Counted from the first letter of the stretch, positions 25,101 through 40,232 are shown. The stretch is DNA of 64,000 nucleotides from Tanytarsus gracilentus (GCA_038502055.1 JAXRKN010000039.1:496001-560000); one strand, 5' to 3'. Numbers and translations: made by a program. Notes: generated by a model from the sequence alone, not told the origin.

Positions 25101-28100
25101 TGAGTATAGGAAGAAATTAGGAAAATTTTACCTTAGATTAAAATTATTTTAAAATTTTTAAAGCATTAAAAAAATACAGTCATGTTTTCACTTCATGATC
25201 ATTTTACGAGAAAATTCCCAAATAGAAAATGAAAGTGAATTTGAGAGGAGAAGTTGCACCACATGAGGGGAGAGCGAGAGGGTGGAATCTAATTGCTAGT
25301 GCATAGAGATGGAAATTTTTCCTTTTTATTATTTGTTTTTGTTGGAAAATGAAATATGAATTGGAAATTTGGTGAAAGGTTCTTTCTTCCTCATGATGTT
25401 TATAACCAGCCTGCATCTAATGGTTATTATTGTGATTTTTTCTCTCTCACTCTCTCTCTCTCTCTCTCTCTCGACCAAGAATTTCATTTTCATTTCGTGG
25501 AAATTTTTCTTCCCTCCTGGTTTATTTTCTCTCATTTTTCTCTCGCTTGTCCCACATCGCTGAGCATGCAGAGGGTGCAAAAAATACTCTCAAAAATAGT
25601 TGAAAGACAAACTTTTTTTGCTTTAAGGGGTTTTCACCCAGCGAATCCATGACAGCACAGCACTCTCTACCCTTAAATCATGTATACACGATATAGAAAC
25701 CTTAACAGAGCTCTGAAGAGGGTGAAATTGAAAAATAATAAATTTTCGTGTCGTCATCGACTTTCACTTTCGAACGTTTTGTGAACAATTTTGTTAAATA
25801 AAAAATTAGAATAAAACTTTAATTTCTTAAAAATCAAATTAAAATTTATTTCCCAATTCCTCATTTAAATTCGTATTATAGCGCTTTTAATTTATGAAGA
25901 AAACTTTTTCATTCATCTGCAGCGAGAAAAATCCATCGCTGCAGTATACAAACACATAAAACCCACTAGAAAGTACAAAAGCAGTAAAACTTCTTATTCA
26001 TTTTTTTCCCGACAGAGGCAATCAATCTCTCAGGAGAAGAAGAAGTCTCGTTTTTATACAGAAGGGATGTTTCTTGTCGGCAACAGAATATGAACGGGCA
26101 AATTTTCTTCCCTTTAATACTGAGATGGTTGAAAATCCACACGCGTGAATAAATTATTTTGCTCACCATCAAAGCATGGAAATTAAAGTTCTTTTTCTAA
26201 TTGCTACTCTCACTAATTGTTCCGCATAAGAAAAAGTTTTTCATTTCAAGAGAGAAGATTGCGCGTGATGGAAGAATTAATTTGTTGTAAACTTAAAATT
26301 GTAGATTTGAGAAGAAAAAATTTATTTAAGTTTGTCGATTTAAATAAAATTCGCCTTTCAAAATTCTTAAAAGACGAAAATTCTCTTTAATGTCAAATCA
26401 CATTTTGAGGATTTTGCGACCATTTTTATTAAATTCGTCCGAATCCAAATTTTCTCGATATCATATGTGCTAAATTTGCTCACTCGTAAAATCGGCTTCC
26501 ATTTCTCATCACACATTGAAAATACATACGAAAGCCCCTTTTATTCCATCTCAACACAATAAATTTATGCATGTACACCCGCTTCAGCTTCTTTTTTTCC
26601 TTTCGCATTTTCATCAAATCAATTTCCTCTAAACGTATTTATGAATGATTATATCGAATAAAATGTTATAACAAGATATTTTTGGAAGAGAGAAATTTGC
26701 ATTCAAAGGCAGTGTTGAAAAATTCTGAGTCAGGGTCAGCAAAGGCAGATTTACTCAACATATTTTTTCGTAAAATTGAGAGGATGCAATCAAGGGCATG
26801 ATAATGCTTATGATGAGGGGAGAAAAAAGAAAATTGGTTGCCATTAGAAACAATGAAGTGAAAAGATGCATTATAATGGTCAATCTAATTAAGATGAAGA
26901 TGAATAATATTTTTCTTTTACGACAAAATTAATTTAATTTTCTTTCCTTTTTTTCAGGTAAACCATCTGACTTTTATTCAGAGATAAATCACTCAATGTA
27001 TGTATAAATATTTCTCAAAAATATAACGGAAATTTATGAATTTGAATCAATTTAAATTTTCTTTCGATCTTCCTAATACGTCAGTCAATCTAAACAAAAA
27101 ATTCACCGGCAACAACGCCAATAAATAACTTCAAAAAACACTTCATATTCAGACTCTTTTTAATTCCCTCAAACTGAAGATTTTTGGCAGCACTTCAGCT
27201 CATGTTACACACACAATACAATAATGTATGAATGCTGTTCAGTCAAAAAGAAAAACTTCTCTTTACAATGTTTTTTGGGGGAAAATTGACTTCAAGTGTT
27301 TTCTGTGGAAGCGATGTATCGCTAATGATATTGAGAAAAATTTCAATTTTGCTTCCTACATGAACGTCTACATGGAAAACGCATAAGAGAGAAGAATTTT
27401 TCACGTATGTTAAAAAGGGAAACAATTGTTTCGCTCAATGAAGTGCCGCTTCCCTCTTTTCTCCTTATGTGCGAGGAAATTTAATGCTCTTAACTCCTTC
27501 TTAAAACAACACAGAATGACATCGATGACAAAGTGAAGTGGGTTTATTTAAAATATTGATCCGAATTTTTGTACATCAATTTAGGATGTTTTCAAGGGTT
27601 GGCAATTTTAAATGTGATGTTACCATTCTTTGGTTTATTTTCTACCGTCATGAAACTCGCAAAATTATGTGACGTCTAATAGATCAAATTAGTGTGCGTG
27701 ACAGATGAGATTGAGAGGACTTTTCTCATCACCATTAAACTGAAATATTTCACGTTCAAAGAATGAACATGAAAGAGGAAAAATACTTTAATTTTTATTT
27801 AGTTCTTTAAGAGAGAAAATAAAAAAGAGGGGAATCGCTTTATCGAGGGTTATTAATGCACAAATTGATAGGGAGATTAAGTGATACAAAATACCTGATT
27901 AATGTCAGTGCGTGTTATTTTTTTACAAAATTTTCTTTATATTTTTGAAAATATTTTTCAAACGACGACGGCCAAAAATTATTATAATTCATTTAAAAGG
28001 TAATTAAGCAGAAAGATTATAAAGCACAAAATTTTGCGATGTTGATCTCCCCTTTAGAGAATTCTTTTGCAACCCTTTTAATGTAATAATTTCTCACTAG

Positions 28101-31100
28101 CGATAGAACGTCGTCGGCGGTTTATGAAAATGACTTTACAGCAACGAGAAGCGGAAAAATAAATCTAGAAATTAGAGAAGAATTATGAAAAATGCTTTTC
28201 GGCTTTGTCTTTCATGCTGACATTTTAAATATTATGCAAAAGTAAAAAAGAATTATGACAATTAAGATTGGTTAAATTTTTCAATGTTCTTCACGCATCG
28301 ATGTAACCTACAATTAAATTCGAAATACGAGCTTGAAGAGAGTGTAAAAGCAGAAGTGCTCATTAAACATTAAGTGAAAAAATCTCTTGCAACATTTTTT
28401 CTCTCTCTCGACACTCGATGAATACAGTTGCAACTTGGCGTGTTGTTAATTTAATGGAATAGTAAATAATTCATTCTGCAATTACCAATCAACATCAGGA
28501 AAAAGGGAAATGGTGGTGAAAAATAAATAAGAAAATCTGGCAATTTTTATTCTTCGTTTCTTTTAAATATTTAATATTAAAAGTTTTAATTTTTCACGTT
28601 AGCGAATATTTTTTATAAACTCTTGCAAAAAAATCTGAATCATAATTTATCATTATTACACAAATTATTATTCATCATCAACTCGCGAGTCCTCGGGGGG
28701 ATTAAAAAAATTCTCATTTAACTAACCGATGCGCATTTTTTCAATAAAATTCATCTTTTAATTAGACGCTGTTAATCACAGCTCATGTAACAATTTTTTA
28801 TGTGTTTCCGCGGCATAATGTTGTTGCTCCCCTGCAGGCCATATGATTCCAGTCTGTTGAGCATAATCATTAAGTCCAAAATGTAGCACGACGATAGTCA
28901 ACAGCGAGAAAAGTTTTAAAGACAATAAACGAGGCACGAAGAATGTCAGTAACAGCCGTTGTAATGCAAAAGTAACTTTGAGAATAAGACAAAAATTTTG
29001 TTAGATGAAAAATTTTTAATATTAAACTTTCTTATCAAATTTTTACTCCAAAACTTAATCATCTCCTTAAATTTCATTAAAAATTCACTTTAATGTAAAA
29101 CAAACATAAAACACGCTTTCAAACAATTTAAAACTTATGCTGATGAAAATAGTAAAAGCGAAATGAGAGCTAATTAATGAAGAAAACACATATCAGTTTT
29201 ATGAGTGTGCTCAAAAGTTTCAAAAGAAAAGTTTGCTCCTGGAAAAGGTAATCCTTTCTATGATGAGGCAGCATAAAAGGGATATTGAGTCGTTGAATTG
29301 ACATTAGATTTTATTGGCATTTCGTGCTTCTGATGCTAATAATTTCCTATATATGCGTCTTTGTGACTAGATGCCTCAAATTTATTGAAAACTTTGTGTA
29401 CTAAAATGATATTAAAATACGGAAAATAAGATTTGATACTGGAGAATTTTAATTAAACATTTAACTTTAGTTAGAAACTTTGAATTAAAGTCTTTGAGTA
29501 AATGTAACTTCTGCTCCTTTACAGCAACAAAACAACGGAAATGAAAAAGTTTCTGCTTCAATCAAAAAAAAATCAGTCTCTTTTCGCTCACAGTCGTATT
29601 TTATCGCAATCTCAATAACATTCCAATTTATATCTATTTTTGAACCTCGTACATCGTAAAAAATAATTCTACAAGTTTCAGTCGAAGCAAAAAACCGGCA
29701 GGTAAACGTGAGCCAAAATGAAAAGCATGAAATAAATGTTGCTTGAAGGAATATTGACTTGTTGTGTATCGCCCTAAATGATGAGGAATATAAAAAATGA
29801 GAAGAATACGAGACGAGGAGTGGATTATAAGACGAGAGAAGGAAAAAATTGTCTGATTTTTTTATGAGATGAAAATTCTTTCGCAAGTCGGAGAGTCAAG
29901 GAAAGAAAATTTATTTTTAAAAAAATTGAAAATAATTTTTATTTGACATTTTAGATTTAAAGAAAGTAAAAATTTTTGACCCTTTTTAAGTACCCACTTC
30001 TTTATCATCTCCTCTCGTAATAATTAAGGAAGGTCTTTTTCTCTCGCAGATGAAGAATAAAAAACGTAAGAAGAATTTACGAAGCGGTCGTGGAGGAAGT
30101 AAAAAAGTGAAAGAAAATGAGGAAGGAAATTAAATGTGAATTTCGTGAAGGAGGCATGAGAAGGTTTTTAAAGCATTGAACCAGGTGACTTTTTCGCGTT
30201 GAGCACGAGTAAGAGAGAGGTGAAAGAATAAAATGAAGAAACTGGCGTCTACCTTTTTGTTATTGTAATCCACTCTTCACTGAGACGCTATGGAATGCGA
30301 AGAGAAGCGTTTTTCCCTACCATTGAGCATAAAAAGTCCATTAAATTTTTTATTCAAAATATATTCTTCTTAAAAGCATTTTGCCGATTTTCTCAACTAG
30401 TCACATTGTTAAAAATTTACATTCATGTGTGCTCTCACACTTTAACTTCCATTTTCAACTCGATTCGATTATGAGTGCTCAAAAAAGTGACTTGCAGAAA
30501 TATTGATTGAGGAGAAATCTTTAAACGATTGAATAATTACGCAATTCAACAGTAGAAAAGTACACAGTTCAATGTCTTTCTGTGCAAATCAGTCATGTGA
30601 CTGGCAGATTTAAAGATTATTTCGATAAAAAATATTAAAGACTGACGTGAATGACTCAAACACATTTGTTGCTTGAACAACAATTTTTAATTAAAATACT
30701 TTTTTTATAAATTACAAAAGAGAATTAAAATTAAATTCTGAAAATTCTTATCGTAAAAAATGTTTTTAATTCCTCAAAACAGATAATTTTTCTACAAAAT
30801 CCTGTTTCATTTTAAAAAGAATACAAAACTCGTATTCCGACTTTTAATTTATGACTAAATTCTTGCTAAATAATCGAAAACATGCTTTTAGCAATTGCCA
30901 TAAGAAGCAACAATCATGGAGAGTAAAAAATGTAATGTCATTCATTGTAACCTTTTGCTTATATATTTTTTTAAAATGATGAGGGTCAAAATTCAAATTT
31001 GGCATTAATCGGTGGGAGTGATTGAAAGTGTGGAAATCTCTTTCAGCATTATATCCTGCCATTAAAACGTCAATAGAAAATTCACAATTCGAACGTCATT

Positions 31101-34100
31101 CAACTCGATTTACATTTTTGACCCCATCACAACCTGCCCGATGACACAATCAAATTTATATATTGGTTGATGAATTTTTCATTGCATTCACAGAACGACA
31201 AAAAAATTTATTTACATGCAAAATGTGATTAATAAATAAATAAAGTAATTTGCCCGATGGACACGAATAGGGTAAAAACATTAAACTCTTTTTTAGTGAA
31301 TTTATTCAATTTAAAAAGTAAAAATTGTTGTGGCAGCAAAATGACAAAAAAATTCGAAAAGCAAACAAAATTCGAATTTTAAATAAGCTTGAACCTGATG
31401 GTTGCGTGAACTTTGATGACATGAAGGTTAAATAGCATAAATAAATTTTCTCTTTTGAGCTAATTTAAAATTATAAATTTGAAAAAAATATAACTTTAAT
31501 ATAAAAATTTCTCTTCACCTCAAAATGACTTTTACGTATTGTGATTCTTTGCAATTGAAGTCATTTAGCTAAAGTTGTGATCAAGACGGCAATAATACTC
31601 AGCGTAAAAATAAGAAGAATAAAGTTTTCTTATTAACAACAGCGAAACTTAATACTTTTTTTCAACTCGAAATAACTTGGGAAATTTATTTTCATAGCAT
31701 CTCCGTTTCTATAGAGGCGGGAGAGTTTAAGCGAAGCATAAAGTAGAGAGAGTTAAGTCGCTCATTGTAAGATACGAGTACTGGATTTTTGCTTCAGCGG
31801 AGATATTACAACTATTGGGTCCATTTGAAAAGCAAGGGAAGAAAACTTATTTTTAAAATTATTTCATCCATTTTAAAAATGATTTTTTTACGATAAAATA
31901 AATGTAATTCTTAATCTAAGTGAATCCCTCAATTCACTTTCATTTTGCGAATAAGAAAATGCTCTTGAGACTTAAAGACACGTAAGAAGGATAGAAGAAG
32001 AAAATCTTAAGTAGAAGGCAAAGGAAAAAACGGCAGCAGCAACCAGCAGCAAGACCAAGAAAACATCTGAACAATAAAAAGAATTATAAAAGACTTATTG
32101 TGTGGGATTGATCGTAAAATGACGTCAAATAAAGTTTTATATCTCACATAACGAAATAATCTCAAGTTACGGCAGAATCTCACGACGTCTCTTAATATCG
32201 CGCCATTCCCCGAAAAGAAAGAAAGAAACCGAAACGTGAATAAGAAGATGAAGAGAGAGAATAATCATCATAATAATTTGAAACACTTTCGATTTCAGTC
32301 CATAGCCCGATTTTTACTCTTAATGTTATTATAAAATATAGCGCACTTCACACACACTTTTCAACTTCACTTTTTAACTATATATGGATAATAATGTACA
32401 TTGAAACAAAAATTTTACAATCGCCTCTTAATTATAGCAACAATGTGAGGCTTCGCACCGTTAGAAGTGCGAATGATGGAAAATAATAATAAGAAGAAAA
32501 ATTAAATGAGGAAAGGCTTGAAGTAGTTAAAAAAGGTTTGAGCATGAAGAAATTAAAATTTTACTTCTTTAAACTTTTAAAGAAAATTCATGCAGACTTT
32601 TCATGTCGCTCCTTTACAAATTCAGCATTCAATGAGACGACAAGTGGTTTGCCTTCGCAGTATCTCTCTAAAATACATTTTCATTAAATTATTTAAATAC
32701 TATGCATATTTTGCTATATAATCATAACAATTCCCCACACTCTCGATCATCCTCATAAAATAACACGGCAGTAAATTTCAACATCGTACGACGAAAATTC
32801 CTGCTCTTCTTTTTCTCGAACCTTTCATTTAAGTTAAGAAATGATGAGTCTTCTCTTCTGTAAAAACAAATGCCGCTCTTGAATGCTGTGTTATGTACTT
32901 CTTGACATCGCTGCGAGAATCGTTTAAAATAAAAAACGCGAAATCAGAAATTAGCTTCAGAATTTACTCAAAAGTGAAAAACTTTATTAATTTTTTAAAA
33001 TTTTAACTTTCCTTAAAATCATTAAAATTATTTTCGAGCAATTCCAGACAGTTTTCTCTCTCCTCCATTTTCCGGGTTATTTAATGTCATTTGCCTCACA
33101 GTCATGGAAGCACACAAGAGCTCTAAACATCTTAAGGAAAACTTCTTCCTTCATAATCCTTTCGAAGTGAGTTAAATGAGGTGCAAATTGACTTTATGTG
33201 AAACTTTTCTATTTAAACTCTCAATATTTTGCACATGATGAAGAAAATATTAATTTTCTTTAGTGTTAATTTATATTGGATTTTAGGCGAATATGATTCA
33301 GCATGTATGTAAACATGTGGAGGCGACAGTGAAGAAGTAACAGATGGATTTGATTGAGCTTTCAAGGGGAAAGTTAATTGAAAATTTATCAACAGATAAT
33401 TCATGTTGTTGAGAGTGAAGAAGTTAACATCCAAAAATTACAAAAACGTTAAATTTTCGAAATTCATTAAAACTTTTTTGCGCTTTTATCTTTTATCGGA
33501 AAACGTCTGAAAGAGTTCAAAGGAAAAAAGTACATAAATTTCAACTACAAAGAACCCACATTAAAGCTGCAATATTTAAAAACAATGAAGCAACAGCGAC
33601 GTGTACATAAACAGCAAAAATATTCTGTGTAATTTTTCCTCACAGCTCTCACTCTGTTTATTACTTTCAGCGCGCCGGTTTATTGTTGAAACAAAACACC
33701 TTCAAATATTAGTTCTTCTTCTTAAAACCACTTTTTTCTCTCTCACTTACTCGTTGTGTGTGTGTGTGCTGTGTTTATTGTTCGCGACTTTGTAAGATAT
33801 AAATTTTATTTTCTCTCTCCTCCGTAAAATGAACGAACGAGAAGAAAAACTAAAAGTTCGTTTTATAGACGCTTTGGAGAAAATGAAATATGAGTGGAAA
33901 TTGAAAAATGCTGAAAAACTATTTCGAACATTTAGCAAAATATTTTTCATTTTTTAAATTGTGACAGATAGTCGATTATGTGCATTTTCCGTGTTTAACT
34001 TTAAACAGAGAAATTTTAGTTTGTTATCGCAAAATTCATCCTTAGGGTAGTCTGTCTATGACTATATCGCCAAAAATTGTTTACACGATTATTTTTATAT

Positions 34101-37100
34101 ACGACATGCAAAATTACAATGCATACAAAAAGTTTTTGATCCCTTTTCACGGTCTTCTAGAAGAGTCATACTTTTGTGACAGGATATTAAATTCAAAAAG
34201 ACAAAATCATGTAAGGAATATCTTTTAGTTCTACAGATATGATATTTAGAAAATAATTTTAGCTGTCTTTTGCATATTGCAAGGTTGTCACACAAATTTG
34301 ACTTTTTATCTTTATAATAATTTCAGTTAAAACCTCTCTCACTTACACCCTACACATAAACACCCGAAAGGCCTTTTTACAACAAGATGAAAATTTATTG
34401 CAATCGTAATTTAAGACTCTCATCTCTAATGAGACACGTCTTGCCATTTAAAAAATGAAAATTAGAGGCAGAGAAAGAAAAAATATCGCGTGGTTAAAAA
34501 CAAGAAATTGCACTGCCGTAATTGGACTCCGCCTATCCATATACATGCTGCACTTATTCATTATGTGTGTAATTTCAAATACGCAACAGCGAATTGCGAA
34601 AAAGTGCAATAAAAGAGGAGAAAAAGCTTCATCATGCACCAACACACACGAATGCAATCTTGATGTCTAAAGTAATGATGGCAAAATTATAATTGCTTAT
34701 GGTGATTATTTTTGCGTCACTTTTTAATATATTCTACACATTTTTTGCCTTTAAAAATTTTCATATTTAAATTTAACAAATTTTTCAACAAAGAATTTCC
34801 GTCATAAAATTTTCACAGTCTTCTTTTTATTACTCATGCTAAAAATTTACAGCGCCCTCAGAATGTAAAAGAAAATAATTAAATTTCTCTTACTCGCAGA
34901 CAAACTTACGTCATTTGAGATATTTTTCGCTTTTAACTCATAAAATTTATCGACTTAATATCTCAATAAAAAGTTAACTCTTAGCCTGCGGTGTCACATT
35001 TCTCTGTGCGACATGCGCTGACTCACGAAACTGCTCTATAAATCTAGATATAAATGTCTCATTTTGAATAATGTACGACAGGAACAGGAGACTTCTCTCT
35101 CATACCCAAAAAAGTTCTATCTCACGCCACGTCAGTCGGAGAGAGAAAAAAGTATTTCACAAATTTATTGCAAACGATAATATTACAGCGAAATTTGTAA
35201 TAATTCCAGAAGCTATAAATAGAGTTATCAAAACCATGTGTGAGAGCGCAGTGTGGGTGCCACAAAATGTGATGCCATCGCTACCGACATTTTTTCACTC
35301 CAATACTGAACTCATGTGGAATTGAGATCCAGGGGATGGACAATTTTAAATTTGTTCAGAAAACAATCTTGATTAAAAAAGATTTATATGATTGTGTTTT
35401 TTTGTAGAAATTTTAAAATAGTTCCATCCTTTGCGTCGCAAACAAAAACATTCGCAATTTCAAAAAATTTCGCATGTTTATACATATCGAAAGACAAAAC
35501 ACATGTTTCCAATTTTTCCTCTCCCGCTCCGATATCGACATTCGTTCTTCGGGTTGCGATGATACACAAGCTCACATAAAATTTGTTATTAGATTTCCCC
35601 CCCAGAAAAAGAAATTTTCATCGTCTTTTTATCAAAAAAAAAATATGCGAAAAATATAAAAATTTTGTTTGTTTCTCTTTAATTCTGTAATACAAAGTAC
35701 TGCCTCCGTATGAAATGGATTTAAAGTTTATTTTTTATTACCATCATGAGTGTCGTTTTCACATCACTCTAAAAATCGGGTAAAAAAATTCATTTATCGT
35801 TGAAATTCGGAAAATGTTGAAATTTTGTTTATTTATTTTTGCACCCTTGGAGTGTCAAAAATTAACTTTTAATTAGCAATCGAGTTGAGTGGCGTGGAAA
35901 ATTTCACGTGATGGATTAAATTTTTATTAAAGTATAAAATTATTTTTGTAAAAACGAATATGTTGAAAAATTTAACAAAGTCATGTGCACTCATAACAAA
36001 TTACAATCTAACCCGACACGAACTAATTGGATAGATACTTTTATTGCCATTTGTATCTCTAACACAGCTCAGTAGAAATCTTTTTCTTTTATTTCTTGCT
36101 TCAACTGGAGGAGCAGAAAAATGAGCAATAAATTTCCATTAGAAAGCATCTCTCCTTCGTGTAGTGGTTTTCATTAGCACTCTCACTTACTCATGAGATA
36201 TCGCAATGGAAATTTGCAGCCTCGTGTCGTAGACTGTAAAGCAATTATTTGAATTTGTACAATGAGTGTTTGGGTGTTGGTGCGGGGGAGAGAGTGAGAG
36301 CTAATAAAAGGCCAAGAGAAGATAATTTTCATCCCACTATCTATTTGTATTAATCTGCATAGAAATTGAGCTACTTTTTAGGGACAAGCAGAGTGGTGTA
36401 TGCATGTCGTATCAGCACGTACAAAATTGCACAATGAGACTTTTACAGTTGTTACTCTCTCTCTACGTGATGTAGAGTCTTTGAGATGATTCAAAAAATT
36501 TCGCTAAAAATTGAGTGAAACTTCACCGCCAATTAGTTTAACAGCCTCAAATTTATGACTCTCAATATTGCCATTAAATACCACTCTAGAAGAATTTTAA
36601 GAGCAATTTAAAACAAAAACAATGAGCAAAAAACTTTTTAAATAGTCTCTCTTCAAAATTTCCGCATAAACTTTCACAATAGATTCGTAGATGAATAAGA
36701 AAAAGTTTTTACCCAAAATATCTCAACAGTATGCATTAATTAAAAACATTCCTATAATGAAAATAAATTTTTCCTCACTCCCCATTTTCAATTCTGAGAT
36801 AATGCCATTCATATTTTTTCCCTTCCATCCATTCCAAGGATCCACTTGAACAATTTTCATGCTGGAAATTTCATCAATAAATTTCAGCTTTAAAAATAAA
36901 TTTTTTTAAAACTTTAAAATATCACCGAGAGAGGAGTTCATAAAACGTGTGCACAAACACACACACAGTCCCTAAACTCATAAAACAGCAAAATTAATTA
37001 TGTAAATATGCTCGCATGCAATGTTCACTCTCCCTCCCGCATATTCATGAATGATGTTGATGGAAAATGGATAAAATTCATTCAACTTTGTTACAATTAT

Positions 37101-38957
37101 GGCCATGAATTTTCATTTTCACATGGCCATGCATGGAGAGTGAGTTTTACCTTTTTTTTTGGGCTCAATGTACGTGTGCAGTATTTAGAATGAAAAAGGA
37201 CTAATAGAGATCTAGAGATGGTAACATTGATAAAATTTGAATTTTAAATTAAATAAAGATATTTTAAAAAGTAAATCTTAAGTTTTGCGCCATCAAATTA
37301 AATATTTTTATGAATGGTAAAAAAATCTTCTCTGTCCAAATAATTTATGCAACATCTCGTTTTTAATATACACAAACACTCTTCATTCATTCACAAGCTG
37401 CTCGTATGTGCAACATCTCGCACGAAAGTATCATAAGCTTCTCACTATCGTATGTAGAAAAATATTTTTCAATAGATTCACAAACAACATCGAGATGCGG
37501 CAGGAGAGTGAGTGTTTGCATGCAGATTGAACTGAAACATTATCCAACAGAATTATTATTAAATACTGGGCAAAATGCATGAAACCACAAAACAACAATT
37601 CTCTACACAGAGAACACAAAATCCCAACGATATTGTTCATCATCGATTGAAAATATATTTTTTATTGTATTTTGTGCTCTCGTGGGAGATTGATCGCAAT
37701 GATTTTGTTGATGATGAGGAAATTATTATTTAAATCTCTCTTTTCGTGCTTAAATTGTGAATTTGAATCGTCGATTTAATTTAGAGGTTGAGGGAAGTAG
37801 ACTCAATTTAAAAGTTTTTTAAAATTGCAATAATTTTTCTATCATGTCTTGAAACTAATTGATTGCATTTTAAATGTGCATCGATCTTACCGTCGCGCCG
37901 ATGTAATCCATGAAATAAAAATATTTTCTTATCTCTCTTCGAGCTGTCGAATAAAAAGTTTTGCTTTATTTATTGATTACATTTGAACGTTAAGTACATA
38001 ACACGTCTCTGTTGTCTGATTCAACATCACAAATACACTCCGAATTTTTTATTTACTCTAGAATTTAAAAGTGCTCGAGGTGAATGATCTCAAAAATTAC
38101 GTGGATAAATTTTAATTTCTTTTCAGAAAATTATCTATTAATTTTTCATGTTAAATTATTCCTAAATCATTTTTAAATCAATTGAATTCAAGATAAGGCC
38201 TACGAATTTTTTCTTTGTTTTCGAGAAGCTCAAAAAAGTTACAATAAGAATTGATTTTATGCTAAGATGATACGATGAGAAAAAATGAATGACTGACACA
38301 CGAGGGTTGCATCACTGTGATTATTGAAAATTATTGAAAATTATTAGAATTTAATCTCGGATGAATATTTTAGGGTCGATGAGGGATTTTATACGATGAG
38401 GCTTATTATAAATCGAAATTGTGTAAACTTAGTGAACCGAAATAATTCAGAATTGGAAATTTTTCTTAACACAGAAAGTGGAAAAATTTGCATTTGTGAT
38501 TAAAATTCGCTGCTAGTGAATTTTAAGCTGTTGTTAATGTGCAGGTGCAATGTTCTCAGGTCGTGTTATGGAATAATGAACACGATAATGTTCTGAATAG
38601 ATTAACAGATTTCTGTATTTTGCTAATTTTATTTTTATGAATCAAACAGTTGCTGAAAACTTTTTAATAATTTCCTTCATGCGAATTTAAAAATTGTTTG
38701 TTCACCGGATCAACCTGAAATTTGTTTTTCTATCGCGAATTTTACGGAGATAAAAAATGCTAATTTTTACAAACTGATGAGATTGCACATCTTTCATTCT
38801 CTCACTGCATGAATTCGTTTTATTAACAAAATCTCGCTTTGAATTCACGAGAGAAGGGTTGAAAAGGAAAAAATCTGTGCACATTTTTTCTCTCCCTCAA
38901 TTTTTCACGCGCGGAAGATGAAAATCCGCTTTCCTCACCGTTTTTTATTTAAATTTT
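19159..38957. other. Long AT-rich non-coding stretch between the two repeat copies
   Basis: About 20 kb with no supported coding gene, tRNA or rRNA. Low-complexity patches include the (CT)n tract at 25441-25472, a GTGTG run near 33757-33769 and many poly-A/T runs. Open frames of 60-133 codons occur on both strands (29485-29886 is the longest) but none resembles a protein family or has plausible splice context. Position and strand suggest that this is the first intron of winged eye. Confidence 0.4.
25441..25472. repeat. (CT)n microsatellite
   Basis: An almost pure TC dinucleotide tract of 32 bases with one A interruption. It produces Ser-Leu and Glu-Arg repeat peptides in overlapping open frames on both strands (25329-25652), which are artefacts. 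Confidence 0.88.
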
Positions 38958-39000
38958 TAGTGTAACCCACGAAGTGGTGTAACACTTATATGCGCCTCTT

Positions 39001-39045
39001 TCCGTCCGTCCGTCCGTCTGTCTGTCTGTCTGTCTGTCTGTCTGT
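39001..39045. repeat. (GTCY)n microsatellite inside repeat copy 2
   Basis: Four TCCG-type units followed by a run of TCTG units. It is the positional equivalent of 17330-17381, with a more homogeneous second half. Confidence 0.88.
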
Positions 39046-39360
39046 TCCATCGAGATCTCGGCTCCTGAGATAGCTAGAGACTTCTAGTTTTCGCCAAATG
39101 GTAGGTCTATGAATTTAGATTCGGCCATTTTAGGAATTATGAGGGTCATGACCACAGGTCGTGCCATGGACAGCCCTAAATGCCATTTTTCATACAAATT
39201 TCCTGTTATATGGCTTCATGTATGTCGTTGAACTCGTATTTGTATCAGGAATCGAAAGGCATTGATGATATTTGAGGAATGTCTATCATGGCCATCCAAG
39301 AGTGCCACCAATGTCCATCACGGCCGGCCAGTAGTGCCCCTAATGTCCATTTTTTAAAAG

Positions 39361-39690
39361 TATGGCTTCATGTACCTCGTTGAACTCGTAATTGCATCAG
39401 GAATTGATTAGCATTGATGATTTTTGAAGAATGACTGTCACGGCCGGCCAGGAGTGTCCAAGGAATGCCACTAATGTCCATTTTTTAAAAGTATGGCTTC
39501 ATGTACCTCATTGAACTCGTAATTGCATAGGAATCGATTAACATTGATGATTTTGAAGAATGACCGTCACGGCCGGCCAGGAGTGTCCAAGGAATGCCTC
39601 TAATGTCCATTTTTTAAAAGTATGGCTTCATGTACCTCATTGAAAACGGAATTTGACCAGGAATCGATTGGCATGGATCTGAAAATGGAA
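39361..39690. repeat. Tandem units of about 130 bp within repeat copy 2
   Basis: The string tatggcttcatgtacctc recurs at 39361, 39492 and 39621 (spacings 131 and 129). Each full unit contains the self-complementary GGCCGGCC within cacggccggccaggagtgtcc. Copy 1 has the same unit at 17712 and 17846. The third unit in copy 2 is truncated where the 17-bp array begins. Confidence 0.85.
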
Positions 39691-40018
39691 CGCAATGGAA
39701 AACGGAACGCAATGGAAAATGGAACACAATGGAAAATGGAACACAATAGAAAATGAAACACAATGGAAAATGGAACACAATGGAAAATGGAACACAATGG
39801 AAAATGGAACACAGGGGAAAATGGAACACAGTAGAAAATGAAACACAATGGAAAATGAAACACAATGGAAAATGGAACACAATGGATAATGGAACATAGT
39901 GGAAAATGAAACACAATGGAAAATGGAACACAGTGGAAAATGAAACAAATGGAAAATGAAACACAATGGAAAATAAAACACAATGGAAAATAAAACACAA
40001 TGGAAAATGAAACACAGT
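39682..40018. repeat. 17-bp minisatellite (ggaacacaatggaaaat) in repeat copy 2
   Basis: About 20 tandem units with few substitutions; variants read gaaacacaatggaaaat or carry cagtgg in place of caatgg. The period is 17, not a multiple of three, and the minus strand of the unit has no stop codon. All three minus frames are therefore open and encode the same repeating peptide, which explains three long overlapping open frames (39600-40385, 39614-40312, 39637-40233) that are not genes. Confidence 0.92.
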
Positions 40019-40232
40019 GGGAAGCATTTTGGGAAGCAATTTGGGAAGCCAATTTGGGAAGCAATTTTGGGAAGCCATTTTGCGAAGCCATTTTTGAGAA
40101 GCATTTTTGGGAAGCATTTTGGGAAGCATTTTGGGAAGCCATTTTGGGAGCCATTTTTGGGAAGCCATTTTGGGAAGCCATTTTTGGGAAGCCAAAAGGG
40201 GAGGCCAGAAGGGGAAGCCAAAGGGGAAGCCA
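40018..40232. repeat. gggaagc(c)atttt tandem array in repeat copy 2
   Basis: About a dozen units of gggaagc(a/c)(a)tttt(t), variable in length at 15-18 bases and adjoining the 17-bp array. The last units change to ggggaagccaaa. There is no counterpart in copy 1, so this array arose or was captured in only one copy or sublineage. Confidence 0.88.

Noticed and set aside
25329..25652. Overlapping frames on both strands with Ser-Leu or Glu-Arg repeats
   Set aside because: Produced by the (CT)n microsatellite at 25441-25472.
29485..29886. 133-codon minus-strand frame
   Set aside because: Hydrophobic/aromatic low-complexity peptide typical of translated AT-rich DNA; no plausible promoter or conserved motif.
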